From contig CP121337.1 of NCBI GenBank assembly GCA_043554545.1, positions 1 to 64,000 of the forward strand: 64,000 nucleotides of DNA, in the 5' to 3' direction. A program made the translations under genes and the position numbers. The DNA is from UBA7330 sp043554545 (GTDB lineage: Bacteria; Bacteroidota; Bacteroidia; Cytophagales; Cyclobacteriaceae). This document shows, piece by piece, positions 8,451 to 17,700 of the stretch. The notes under the pieces are model-generated. The model saw only the letters and a list, made by a program, of their open reading frames with translations, had not been told where the DNA came from and did not search any database. Positions within the stretch are counted from its first letter, which is position 1, and every line of letters begins with the position of its first letter.

Positions 8451-9989
8451 TTGAAAAGATACGGATACCTTGTTTTGATATTCATCAGTCTCTTTGCCCT
8501 ATGGCTGAGAAGTTATAAGCTTAGTGATCGACCAATGCATACGGATGAAGCTGTAGGTGCAGCAAAATTCGGACAGCTATTGGATGACGGATTATACGAA
8601 TACGATCCCTTTGAGTATCACGGCCCAACGCTCAATTACTTAACACTTATTCCTTCATGGGCCTTTTTAAAGGAAAGTTATCAAACCCTGGATATTCAGA
8701 CTTTAAGATCAGTTCCGCTATTCTTTGGTATGTTGCTGGTTTTAATCCCCATCTTATTTTTTTTCAGGGCCAATTATCGTTTGGCATTAGTGATTTCGTT
8801 TTTGATCGCTATTAGTCCGTCGATGGTATTTTACAGCAGGTATTATATTCATGAATTGATTCTGGTGTTCTTTACCTTTCTTGGAATTTTCTCCTATTTC
8901 AGGTGGAAAGAATCAAATCACCTTGGTTGGTCTATTTTATTGGGAATATCCCTGGGTATGATGGTAGCTACCAAGGAGACATGGGTTCTCTCCGTTTTTA
9001 GCTTTGTCCTGGCGGCTATTTTGGTTGAAGGCAAGTCTTTTTATCAATTATTAGTCCCCAAACACGTCCTTATAATTTTTGGGTCCTCACTCGTTGTTAT
9101 AATTCTATTCTTTTCGTCATTTTTTACTCATTTTCAGGGTTTAGTAGATATGTTTAGTACTTATCTCACTTATTTTGATCGGGCAGGGACGCAGGATCTT
9201 CATAGACACCCATGGTATTATTATATTGAATTGCTGGGCTACAATAAAGGCTCAAATTATTTGTGGACGGAACTGCCAATGCTCCTTTTGGCAGGAATTG
9301 GTGGGGTCTTACTTTTTCGGGGAGAAAATAAGGAAAGCGATTTGAGCATGCTGCGTGTCATCGGGCTTTTCAGTCTTATCCTGATGGTGATCTATTCAAT
9401 TATTCCTTATAAAACTCCATGGAACCTCCTTAATTTTTATGTAGGGTTTATTTTTTTGGCAGGATATGGGGTTGTAAAAATCATTTCATTGATTCAGTCA
9501 GGCGTATTTAAAGTGAGTTTTGGTTTCCTGCTAATGGTCATAAGTGGCCATTTAGTAGGGCAAAGTTTTAATGAGTTTAAGCATCCTGCAAACCCTTCAA
9601 ACCCATATGTATATGGTCATACGGATGGAAGCTTTCATCAGGTGATCCAGGCCATTGATTCAGTGGCGATTGACCATTCCTCTTACATTGAAGTTATTTT
9701 TCCAGGCCATGTCTACTGGCCATTTCCATGGTATCTAAGAAAGTACAATCAGGTAGCTTTTCGAGATAAAGTAGATTTTAATTCACCCGGTGGCGAAATA
9801 ATCATTATTGCGCCAACTGCAGAAGAAGCGCTAGTGGAGAAATTGTATGAAAGACCACCTCCGGGTGAACGGCATCTTTATCTGAGCTTGTTTGATTCAG
9901 TACAGGTACTAAGGCCCAATGTATACTTTAATGGATATCTACGCCAGGATGTTTGGCAGAAGAAACAAAATCAGGGAGGTGATCAATGA
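8451..9989 (+). CDS. Polytopic membrane glycosyltransferase-like protein (GT39/Agl23-like, TIGR03663 type)
   Basis: A 512-residue integral membrane protein with about ten hydrophobic helices. After helix 1 comes RSYKLSDRPMHTDEAVGAAKFG, the periplasmic loop with the catalytic-type acidic residues of GT-C enzymes, and then FEYHGPTLNYL. This resembles the TIGR03663 family (annotated as flippase-associated Agl23) and PMT/ArnT-like transferases that use polyprenyl-phosphate sugars. The substrate is unknown. The start is TTG at 8451: an in-frame stop lies seven codons upstream and the next Met is past helix 1. It overlaps the ApbE-like gene by four bases (ATGA), so they are co-translated. Confidence 0.75.
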   Translation: MKRYGYLVLIFISLFALWLRSYKLSDRPMHTDEAVGAAKFGQLLDDGLYEYDPFEYHGPTLNYLTLIPSWAFLKESYQTLDIQTLRSVPLFFGMLLVLIPILFFFRANYRLALVISFLIAISPSMVFYSRYYIHELILVFFTFLGIFSYFRWKESNHLGWSILLGISLGMMVATKETWVLSVFSFVLAAILVEGKSFYQLLVPKHVLIIFGSSLVVIILFFSSFFTHFQGLVDMFSTYLTYFDRAGTQDLHRHPWYYYIELLGYNKGSNYLWTELPMLLLAGIGGVLLFRGENKESDLSMLRVIGLFSLILMVIYSIIPYKTPWNLLNFYVGFIFLAGYGVVKIISLIQSGVFKVSFGFLLMVISGHLVGQSFNEFKHPANPSNPYVYGHTDGSFHQVIQAIDSVAIDHSSYIEVIFPGHVYWPFPWYLRKYNQVAFRDKVDFNSPGGEIIIIAPTAEEALVEKLYERPPPGERHLYLSLFDSVQVLRPNVYFNGYLRQDVWQKKQNQGGDQ

Positions 9990-10855
9990 TTGAGTTAAAT
10001 ACTTCTTCAGGGAGTCAAATAATCCCTCATGTTTTTGAGTCAAGGGCAATGGCTACCATGTATCAGATCTTTATCAATCATGAGGATAAAGGGTATGCTG
10101 AGCAAGCGGCGTTGGACGCGTTTGAATTATTAAAAGACCTTGAACAGGAATTAAGTTACTATATATCCAATAGTGACATTACTATTTTTAACAACACTTC
10201 ACCAGGAGAAACAATCCGTATTGGCGAGCATGCCTGGAATTGCATCAGGTGTTGTGAGGATTTATATAAGCTCACTAAAGGATTGTACGACGTCACTGTA
10301 GGGCATTATAAACATGGAGCCAAGCCTTTAAAGAAGTTTAGAGGATTGGGTTGGGCAACTGATCCTGTAAAAAGCGGGTTGGTCCTTAAGCAGGAAGACA
10401 TCCAGATTGATTTGGGTGGGATGGGAAAAGGATATGCAATTGACCAGATAGCCTTGCTACTGAAGGATTGGGATATTCATAATTTTCTGGTCCATGGGGG
10501 CAGAAGCTCTGTATTAACTTCAGGGAAAATGAATGATAGCCTGGAAGGATGGCCCGTTTCACTAAGTCTGGTAGGCGATGATCAGCTGGAGCCTGTCTAT
10601 CTGAGGGATGAATCAATGAGCAGCTCAGGAATTATGAAAGGAGGTCACATCATTGATCCCGCTACGGGAAAGCCTACCAAGGAAACGAGAGCTACCTGGA
10701 TTATTGGCCCTGATGCGGCCATAACAGATGGTTTGTCGACCGCTTTGATGATGATGGCTACAGGTGATATCAAAAAAATGTTAAAAAAACGAGAAGGTTA
10801 CAAAGTGATTGTGAGGCTGGATAATAAGAAGAAAGTCAGGTATTTTGGATTTTGA
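9986..10855 (+). CDS. apbE: ApbE-like FAD:protein FMN transferase
   Basis: A 289-residue ApbE-family protein. Known members transfer FMN from FAD to a Thr of target flavoproteins such as NqrC or RnfG. Motifs include RAMATMYQIFI at the start, LYDVTVGHYKHG, IDLGGMGKGYAID (flavin and Mg binding), SGIMKGGHIIDPATGKPT and AAITDGLSTALMMM (with the metal-binding Asp and Thr). Unlike most ApbE proteins it has no signal peptide or lipobox, so it should be cytoplasmic or act at the inner face. The ATG at 9986 overlaps the stop of the upstream membrane protein. No obvious flavoprotein target lies next to it. Confidence 0.8.
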   Translation: MIELNTSSGSQIIPHVFESRAMATMYQIFINHEDKGYAEQAALDAFELLKDLEQELSYYISNSDITIFNNTSPGETIRIGEHAWNCIRCCEDLYKLTKGLYDVTVGHYKHGAKPLKKFRGLGWATDPVKSGLVLKQEDIQIDLGGMGKGYAIDQIALLLKDWDIHNFLVHGGRSSVLTSGKMNDSLEGWPVSLSLVGDDQLEPVYLRDESMSSSGIMKGGHIIDPATGKPTKETRATWIIGPDAAITDGLSTALMMMATGDIKKMLKKREGYKVIVRLDNKKKVRYFGF

Positions 10856-10860
10856 TCTTT

Positions 10861-11568
10861 TTAGACCGCCTTTTTGATCGCCTTCAATTCCTTAAACATG
10901 CTCATTATTGTATTGGATGCAGTCAGTCGCGAATCTGGATCAGCAAACCAGTGAATGGGGAATTCTTTGATGGTGTAGTTATATTTCTCCCCACGTATGA
11001 TTGTTTCAATATCAAACATGAATCCCTGGGTGATGCAGTCCTTATAGATTTTTTGACCAACTTCTTTTTTATAAATCTTTAGTCCACACTGGGTATCGCT
11101 GTATCTGCCATAGATCCCCATATACATTGGAATAACAATTCTAAATACCTTAGATAAAATTCGACGGAAAAGGGATTTTGATTGATTGATTTTACTTGCA
11201 GGGAGTTTTCTTGAGGCGTGAGCAATATCCGATTGCTTTTCCTGAATAAGTTTGACACCTCTGTCAACATCCGTGTATGGGATGCATCCTCCACTGTCAA
11301 TGAACAGGATAATGTCGCCAATTGCTTCAAGTAGTCCTGCTTTTACAGTTGCCCCTTTACCTCGGTGAGGATTTTCTAAGTACCTTAAGTTTTCATGTTG
11401 TTGCTGAAGTGTTTTAACAACAGCCTTTGTATGGTCTGTGCTTCCATCATCAGAAACAATTATTTCTCCTTTAAGGGATTCATTTTTAAAATAGTCTATT
11501 GCATCCTGAATATCTCTGGGAACTTTCTTCGCTTCATTGTACACCGGGATGACTACAGAAATGTCCAT
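10861..11568 (-). CDS. Family 2 glycosyltransferase, dolichyl-phosphate glucosyltransferase-like
   Basis: A 235-residue GT2 enzyme with no transmembrane helix. MDISVVIPVYNEAKKVPRDI is the nucleotide-sugar-binding start, VSDDGSTDHT and FIDSGGCIPYTDVDRGV are the GT2 acidic motifs, and HRGKGATVKAGLLEA, CGLKIYKK and GFMFDIETIIRGEKYNYTIKEFPIHW match the Alg5/DPM-like branch that charges polyprenyl phosphate with a hexose. Such a product could feed the GT39-like protein encoded convergently five bases away; this pairing is inference. The motif-II DxD reads DSG here, a variant of the usual DAD/DGD. Confidence 0.83.
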   Translation of the reverse strand: MDISVVIPVYNEAKKVPRDIQDAIDYFKNESLKGEIIVSDDGSTDHTKAVVKTLQQQHENLRYLENPHRGKGATVKAGLLEAIGDIILFIDSGGCIPYTDVDRGVKLIQEKQSDIAHASRKLPASKINQSKSLFRRILSKVFRIVIPMYMGIYGRYSDTQCGLKIYKKEVGQKIYKDCITQGFMFDIETIIRGEKYNYTIKEFPIHWFADPDSRLTASNTIMSMFKELKAIKKAV

Positions 11569-11836
11569 GGGTCTGCAAAATAAGGAAAAGGTCAGATAAA
11601 TGATAGCTCAAGCATTCTCAAAGCATTTGAATGTTCCTACGAGAAGTATTGAGATTCGGGTTTGTCTTGATTGATGAGATCAAACAACTTTAGAGTTGAG
11701 TAAAGAATTTTGACTGTGGAAAGAACAGGATAAGAAGAAAATCATTTTGCAGATACAGCATCAACATCCTATAATACCCATGAGTATTTATGAGGTAATT
11801 GCCCCTGTTTAGTTGAAATTTGGGTATTTTAACAGA

Positions 11837-12583
11837 ATGGTTGGTAAAAAATCACTGACAGCAGCTATCCCGCTCCTTCTACTGCTCAATATTTCCTTAG
11901 CCCAAGAGACTTATTATATACTTCACGTAAAAGGAGTAGTCACCCTAAATAATGAGGCCCTAAGCTTTAGAGACAAGATTTCAGCTGATGATGAAATTGT
12001 ATTTAGCACAACGAGTGACTTTTTGATTGTTTTCAGCAGTCAATCCGGCAAAAAAATCATCAAACCATCCAAAGAGCAAAAGGCGGACGACGAGCAGACT
12101 TTGCTTGCCTATTTCGTAAAGGAGAACCTGTTTCCTATACCCACTCAGATAAGTACACGTGGTAGCGGGAATATCAGCACAACCAATGAGCTGACAACTT
12201 ATTTTTCACAGCCTATTTTGGTGATTAATAGGCATAAGCTAAACATTGGTGATTTACTCCAAAATTTGCCTGAAAATCAAAAACTTCAGGTTCTTAGCGA
12301 GACTGGTTTTGTCTTGAAAAATCTTACTTACGCCAACTTATTCTTGGAATCATTAGATGAAGGCAACTACAAACTGGTCATGCTTGACGAAAATTTTGGC
12401 TATACGCTCCCGGTTGCTGATATTGAAATTATTCGAATGGACGAACAAGCGTTTGCTGAAAGGTTGAATTTTTTTGAAACTGTTCATGAAAAAACTGTTC
12501 CAACTGATGAATTAGAAACCTTTATTGCAGAAACTTATGGAAAGATCAGCGATGCTGACCTTGAAATACTAAAGGAGATGTAA
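11837..12583 (+). CDS. Secreted FecR-like protein of unknown function
   Basis: A 248-residue exported protein. The signal peptide is MVGKKSLTAAIPLLLLLNISLAQ. The mature N-terminus (YYILHVKGVVTLNNEALSFRDKISADDEIVFSTTSDFLIVFSSQSGKKIIKP) has the beta pattern of FecR-type domains: a G-x-V strand, a 'raise-level' turn and a strand ending in K-x-I-K-P. The rest is not recognised. ATG at 11837 is preferred to the TTG at 11813 because it gives a clean signal peptide. Its stop overlaps the start of the CHASE2-like gene by one base (TAATG), so the two proteins are probably made together. Confidence 0.55.
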   Translation: MVGKKSLTAAIPLLLLLNISLAQETYYILHVKGVVTLNNEALSFRDKISADDEIVFSTTSDFLIVFSSQSGKKIIKPSKEQKADDEQTLLAYFVKENLFPIPTQISTRGSGNISTTNELTTYFSQPILVINRHKLNIGDLLQNLPENQKLQVLSETGFVLKNLTYANLFLESLDEGNYKLVMLDENFGYTLPVADIEIIRMDEQAFAERLNFFETVHEKTVPTDELETFIAETYGKISDADLEILKEM

Positions 12584-13758
12584 TGCTCAGTTTTTTCAAA
12601 CGCTGGAGGTACATCTTTTATGGAATTCATGCCTTTTTTCTTGTCTTTGTCTCGCTACTGATTCAGGAATCCTACTTTTTATATAAAGATGAAGAAAAAA
12701 TTATCCAGGCAGGGAAACTCATTAAAGAATTTATCTTTCCCTATGCTCATAATTCCGAACGTTTCTTATTCATTAATACCTCTTATGACAATCAATTAAT
12801 TGATGTTTATGACGATACTGGCCTTTTAGTCATTGGAAACAGACCCATCACGGATCGAAGGAAACTCATTGATTTATTCTCAGTGCTTCACCAGAGGCCA
12901 GACTATGAGTTTATTATTTGCGATATCTTTTTTGAACAACCGCACCATGCAGATGAAGATTTGGAAAAAGTGATTCAGAAACTTCCCGATCTTCTGGCAT
13001 CCAGGCTTCTTACAGACTCTCTGACCCCAATTGATCCAATCATACAGATCCCATCTGCAATTGCATCTGTCCAGGTAATTAATGATAACCTCACCAAATT
13101 CAAGTTGTCTTACGGCAAGGACGATTTTACCATTCCGCTGGCGCACTACCTGGAGAAGAATAAAATTAGCTACGATCACCGATGGCTTTTCCCTAGCATG
13201 AATGGCCACCTGATGATTGATCCATTCTTTCTTGATTTTAGAATTACAAATTTTGATCTTTTTATCAAAAAGAACTATCCATTAATCAACTTAGGGGAAT
13301 TGCTTGCTCTTGGAGATGAAGCCATTTACGACTTAACAAAGAATCGAATCATTGTTCTTGGGGATTATATCCATCACGATAACATTGAAACTTATTTGGG
13401 TCAAATGTCCGGTCCGCTTGTGCTTACCAATGCATATCTAGCCCTGGAAGAGGGAGATATGATCATCAAATGGTACTTCCTGGCATATATGTTCATTTGT
13501 TTTCTATTGATTACCATGGGGATTTTTAACCCTAATGACCCACTTGAACAGCTGATACGAAAATTGAATTTATCCACATTCCTGAGTAACATGACAAAGG
13601 GTTTTCTCATCTTATTCAGCCTTACATTAATCTCATTTTTCAGTTTTATCTTTTTTCACCTTCATGTAAACATATTACTGATCTCTTTTTACCTGTATCT
13701 AATAGATTATCTGGTCCGGTACACCGTTAAGAAGAGGGAGAAATCAATAACTAAATGA
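12583..13758 (+). CDS. CHASE2-like membrane sensor without an output domain
   Basis: A 391-residue membrane protein with one N-terminal TM helix (about residues 10-30), a 270-residue extracytoplasmic domain and three C-terminal TM helices (about 305-325, 340-360, 362-380), ending in a short basic tail. This is the CHASE2 topology, and the end of the sensor domain (NRIIVLGDYIHHDNIETYLGQMSGPLVLTNAYLAL) follows the CHASE2 pattern of a strand, a D/H-rich loop, 'G-x-M-x-G' and an N-A helix. Normal CHASE2 proteins carry a kinase, cyclase or other module; here none follows. It is coupled to the FecR-like gene and converges on the caspase operon. Confidence 0.6.
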   Translation: MLSFFKRWRYIFYGIHAFFLVFVSLLIQESYFLYKDEEKIIQAGKLIKEFIFPYAHNSERFLFINTSYDNQLIDVYDDTGLLVIGNRPITDRRKLIDLFSVLHQRPDYEFIICDIFFEQPHHADEDLEKVIQKLPDLLASRLLTDSLTPIDPIIQIPSAIASVQVINDNLTKFKLSYGKDDFTIPLAHYLEKNKISYDHRWLFPSMNGHLMIDPFFLDFRITNFDLFIKKNYPLINLGELLALGDEAIYDLTKNRIIVLGDYIHHDNIETYLGQMSGPLVLTNAYLALEEGDMIIKWYFLAYMFICFLLITMGIFNPNDPLEQLIRKLNLSTFLSNMTKGFLILFSLTLISFFSFIFFHLHVNILLISFYLYLIDYLVRYTVKKREKSITK

Positions 13759-13843
13759 ACTTACGGTACAGTCACTAGAAAAGTAGATTATTCACCAAAG
13801 GATAGAATTACCTGATGTGTATTCGTGAATTATCTAAAACCTA

Positions 13844-14770
13844 CTAGTCTTTCTTTATGAAGAAAAAATCTCCGCCTTCATCTCCAGCTCCCTGAATAGT
13901 ACCGAACTGCGGGGTACTCGGCGTATTATTTAGGATAGGCTCGTAGATACGGGTATATAATGCGGATGCTGATAAGAATGGGTCCTGGTTTTCTTCCAAC
14001 TCCTTGATAAGAAATTTAAGGAAAACACTCTGATCGGGCACTTCTGTGAGGTTACCGCTTGTTAATGCTTTTCTACTGTCGTCTTTATATAAATCATGAA
14101 AACGTCTGAGCACATTTACCACAGAACGGGTTTTAAAGATGCTGCCGCCAAAACAGGCATCAGTAATCAGTAGGGTATGTTTTGAATTAATAGCACCAAT
14201 GTAATCTTTGATGGTACTATTGGCAATCCAGGCAGCACGACTTGTAATCTTTGCGTCAGTTGGAAGCCAATAGCCAAAGTCTTTGTCCTTATCATAAAAA
14301 CCATGACCAGCATAAAAAACCAGGAGGTTGTCTCTTTCATCAACCTCATTGGCCAATCGGTCAAAATTATTGATGATATCTTCCCGGGTAGCATTTTTTA
14401 TCAATATGACATTCTCCGGTTCAAATGCATATTTTCCTGTCAAAAGGTTATATATATTTTCAGCATCATGAGCAGGTTTGTCAAGGTTGGATAATCCTGC
14501 ACCCGCATATTCATATTCAGAATTCCCAATGATCAAAGCATAATATTTTGGCAAGGTGGTAATGCCAAGCGATTCTAGTGTTATTTCTAATTCAGTCTCA
14601 TTTGCTGCTGGCATAAGTACTGTTTCAACCACTGCTGGTTTTGGTTCCACTTCTGCGGGCTTTGTGCCAACACTTACCAGAATGGCGTTACTGGTTCCCT
14701 CAATAAATTGATTTTGTGAAAACAGAGGTGAAACTGCCACAATAAGAATGATTGTTAATAGTGTTTTCAT
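13844..14770 (-). CDS. Secreted caspase-fold protease (peptidase C14)
   Basis: A 308-residue exported member of clan CD, family C14. After the signal peptide (MKTLLTIILIVAVSPLFSQ) and a 50-residue proline/valine-rich linker comes a caspase domain: YYALIIGNSEYEYAG, the catalytic His in FYAGHG (H156) and the catalytic Cys in ITDACFGGS (C206). Both catalytic residues are present, so activity is likely. A conserved tail (TSGNLTEVPDQSVF, FGTIQGAGDEGGDFFFIKK) is shared with the caspase at 59535-60677. It lies 23 bases after the giant adhesin gene and is probably co-transcribed with it. Maturation or shedding of surface protein is one possible role (inference). Confidence 0.85.
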   Translation of the reverse strand: MKTLLTIILIVAVSPLFSQNQFIEGTSNAILVSVGTKPAEVEPKPAVVETVLMPAANETELEITLESLGITTLPKYYALIIGNSEYEYAGAGLSNLDKPAHDAENIYNLLTGKYAFEPENVILIKNATREDIINNFDRLANEVDERDNLLVFYAGHGFYDKDKDFGYWLPTDAKITSRAAWIANSTIKDYIGAINSKHTLLITDACFGGSIFKTRSVVNVLRRFHDLYKDDSRKALTSGNLTEVPDQSVFLKFLIKELEENQDPFLSASALYTRIYEPILNNTPSTPQFGTIQGAGDEGGDFFFIKKD

Positions 14771-14793
14771 TGCGCTGTGAATTTTGATTGAAT

Positions 14794-17700
14794 CTATTTC
14801 AATATCAATCTGGTTTGTTTATTAATACCATCAAATTTTAAAGTAATCACATAAATACCTGCTGGTATTGATTCCCGAATCCAGCTGATTTCATGGTATC
14901 CAGGATCAAATTTATTGTTATATGACCAAACTTTACGGCCCATCATATCAACCATATCCATTGCGACTTCCTGTGCCCCATCAGCAACTGGCAAGGTGAA
15001 TGACATATTCATCTCTTTATCTATGGGATTAGGCCAAATGTTATGCATAATGAATCCAGTTACATCAATATTTTCCAGGATGAATTCAGGTGAACCGAAA
15101 AGGACCTGGAAAGATTTGGATTCATTTTTACTAAAACTGTAAGAATCTGTTGATCTCATATCCACACTTCGCTGCAATTCAACATCCCATAGATATAATT
15201 GGCTTTCATTATCACCAAAGTAGGAATTGTCCCAGGAGAATGTCAGGAGTTGATCACTATTTGAATTGATAGAAAACTCCCAGATATGATTTTCGGACGT
15301 TGGAATAATATCCTTAGAAAGGGAACTTCCGTTTGCTTGTTTTGTGTGATTAACTTCAAGGTAAGCGTTAAAGAAATGCGGCATATTCAACCCGTCTAAT
15401 GGGTCATACCCATCACTTGATTCCACGTTCATACCAACACCCGAAATACGGTTTTTCAAATTGCCCTGATCCAGATAGAGATAGACTTCCCAATTGGGCT
15501 CACTCAGTGGATTGCGATTGAATTCCGATTCCCCTGAGACACGACCATTGATAGCAGTATTTTTGGTGACTGGAAATTTTAAGTTTGTAGCACTGGAGAC
15601 ATTCACAAAACCACCCTCCATTGCATCCAGCACGGTGGCATCCACCATGGAATTGTCCCACTTTCTGAGACCAGGAAGTCCAGGGTTGGCAGCCTGAACA
15701 TCGGCCCAGCTCAGGTTAAAATCGTATGGATTGCCTATCTGGTTCCATCCTTGTTGCAGATTGACACTGAATGGTTCATCGGTGTTGGCTTGTACGGAAG
15801 TGCCAGGGCCTGAATTCAATGATTTACTTTCTTTAATGATTAGCCAATAGCCTAATCCGGGGTTGATGGCCGAACTGCCGCTAAGTTCCTGGTTAGAGCC
15901 GTTCTGATAGTGATACATTCTCCATTTGGTAGCATCATAAGGCATTAACTCATCAAAGACGTTAGCCACAGTGTTGTTGGTCAGTGAAAGAGGCACCGCA
16001 ACAATCTGGTAATTGGACAAATCACTTCCAAAGCTGGAAATAGGAATATTAAACCCTGAGGAGCTACTATTTACACTAACAGATTTTAATACGGGGGTAT
16101 TCATTAGACCTGCCCCATTAGTCACTTCGTATTTATATTCCAGGCCAATCTCATTGACGAATGTAGATGGTATAGAAAAAGTATAATCGCTTCCACTAAC
16201 AGGTGCTACAAGATCAGAGGAAACAAAGGAGTCTCCAGTGGAAATGGACCGGTACAAAACATTTGCTGAAGCAATTCCTGACTCATCGTCGACAAGCGAT
16301 ACGACAATAGAAACGGCACTTCCCGGGTCGACGGAGTTAGCTGTTTTGTCAGTAATTGTGGGAGGTGATGTATCAATACTGGACACCTCTGTAACTGTGA
16401 CTGTCCAGTCCTGGGTTGTGGTCCCGTCTTCTGCTGTGATCGTGTATGTTACGGGACTGCTAAAGTCATTAGCCGTGGTACCGCTGGTTTGTGGGGTGCC
16501 AGATACGGAAGCTGTAGCGTTTACTGACAATGAGAATGTAGCTACCAGGCTGGTCAGGTCTGTACCAGAGGTAACCTCAATGTCCACGGTGTGGTTTACA
16601 TTATCCGGGGTAATGGCAGCAGTCTGTTCAGTAAAACTGTAAGACAGAATATCCGTTTCATTGCCAGGGGCTACAGTAACTGTGACCGTCCAGTCCTGGG
16701 TTGTGGTCCCGTCTTCTGCTGTGATCGTGTATGTTACGGGACTGCTAAAGTCATTAGGCGTGGTGCCACTGGTTTGTGGCGTGCCGGATACGGAAGCAGT
16801 AGCGTTTGCTGACAAGGAGAATGTAGCTACCAGGCCGGTCAGGTCTGTACCATTTGCCACTACTATGTCCACGGTGTGATTCACGTTGTCCGGAGTAATG
16901 GCAGCAGTCTGTTCAGTAAAACTGTAAGACAGAATATCAGTTTCATTGCCAGGGGCTACAGTAACTGTGACCGTCCAGTCCTGGGTTGTGGTTTCGTCTT
17001 CTGCAGTGATGATATAAGTGACCGGACTACTGAAGTCATTGGCTGTGGTTCCACTGATTTGAGCGGTGCCGGATATTGAAGCCGATGCGTTTATTGACAA
17101 GGAAAAAGTTGCCACCAGGTTGGAAAGATCAGTACCATTGGCCACTTCAATGGCCACAGTGTGATTTACATTGTCCGGGGTAATCGCGGCTGTCTGTTCA
17201 GTAAAGCTGAAAGACAGGATATCAGTTCCGTTTGCTGGTGCTTCTGTAACTGTTACAGTCCAGTCTTGTGTTGTGGTACCGTCTTCTGCAGTGATGGTAT
17301 AAGTAACCGGACTGCTGAAGTCATTGGCTGTGGTTCCACTGATTTGAGAGGTACCGAATATTGCAGCCGTAGCGTTTGAGGACAATGAAAATGTAGCCAC
17401 CAGGCTTGTCAGGTCTGTGCCATTTGCTACTTCGATATCTATCGTGTGATTCACATCGTCCGGCGTGATAGCAGCAGTCTGTTCAGTAAAGCTGTAGGAA
17501 AGTATATCAGTCCCATTGGCTGGTGCTTCTGTTACTGTGACAATCCAGTCCTGGGTTGTGGGTCCGTCCTCAGCAGTGACAGTGTATGTGACTGGATTGG
17601 TGAAATCATTAGCCGTGGTAGCACTCACCTGGGGAGTAGCGTTAACGGCAGCAGTAGCGCCATCTGATAAAGTGAAAGTGGCCACCAGGCTGGTGACATC

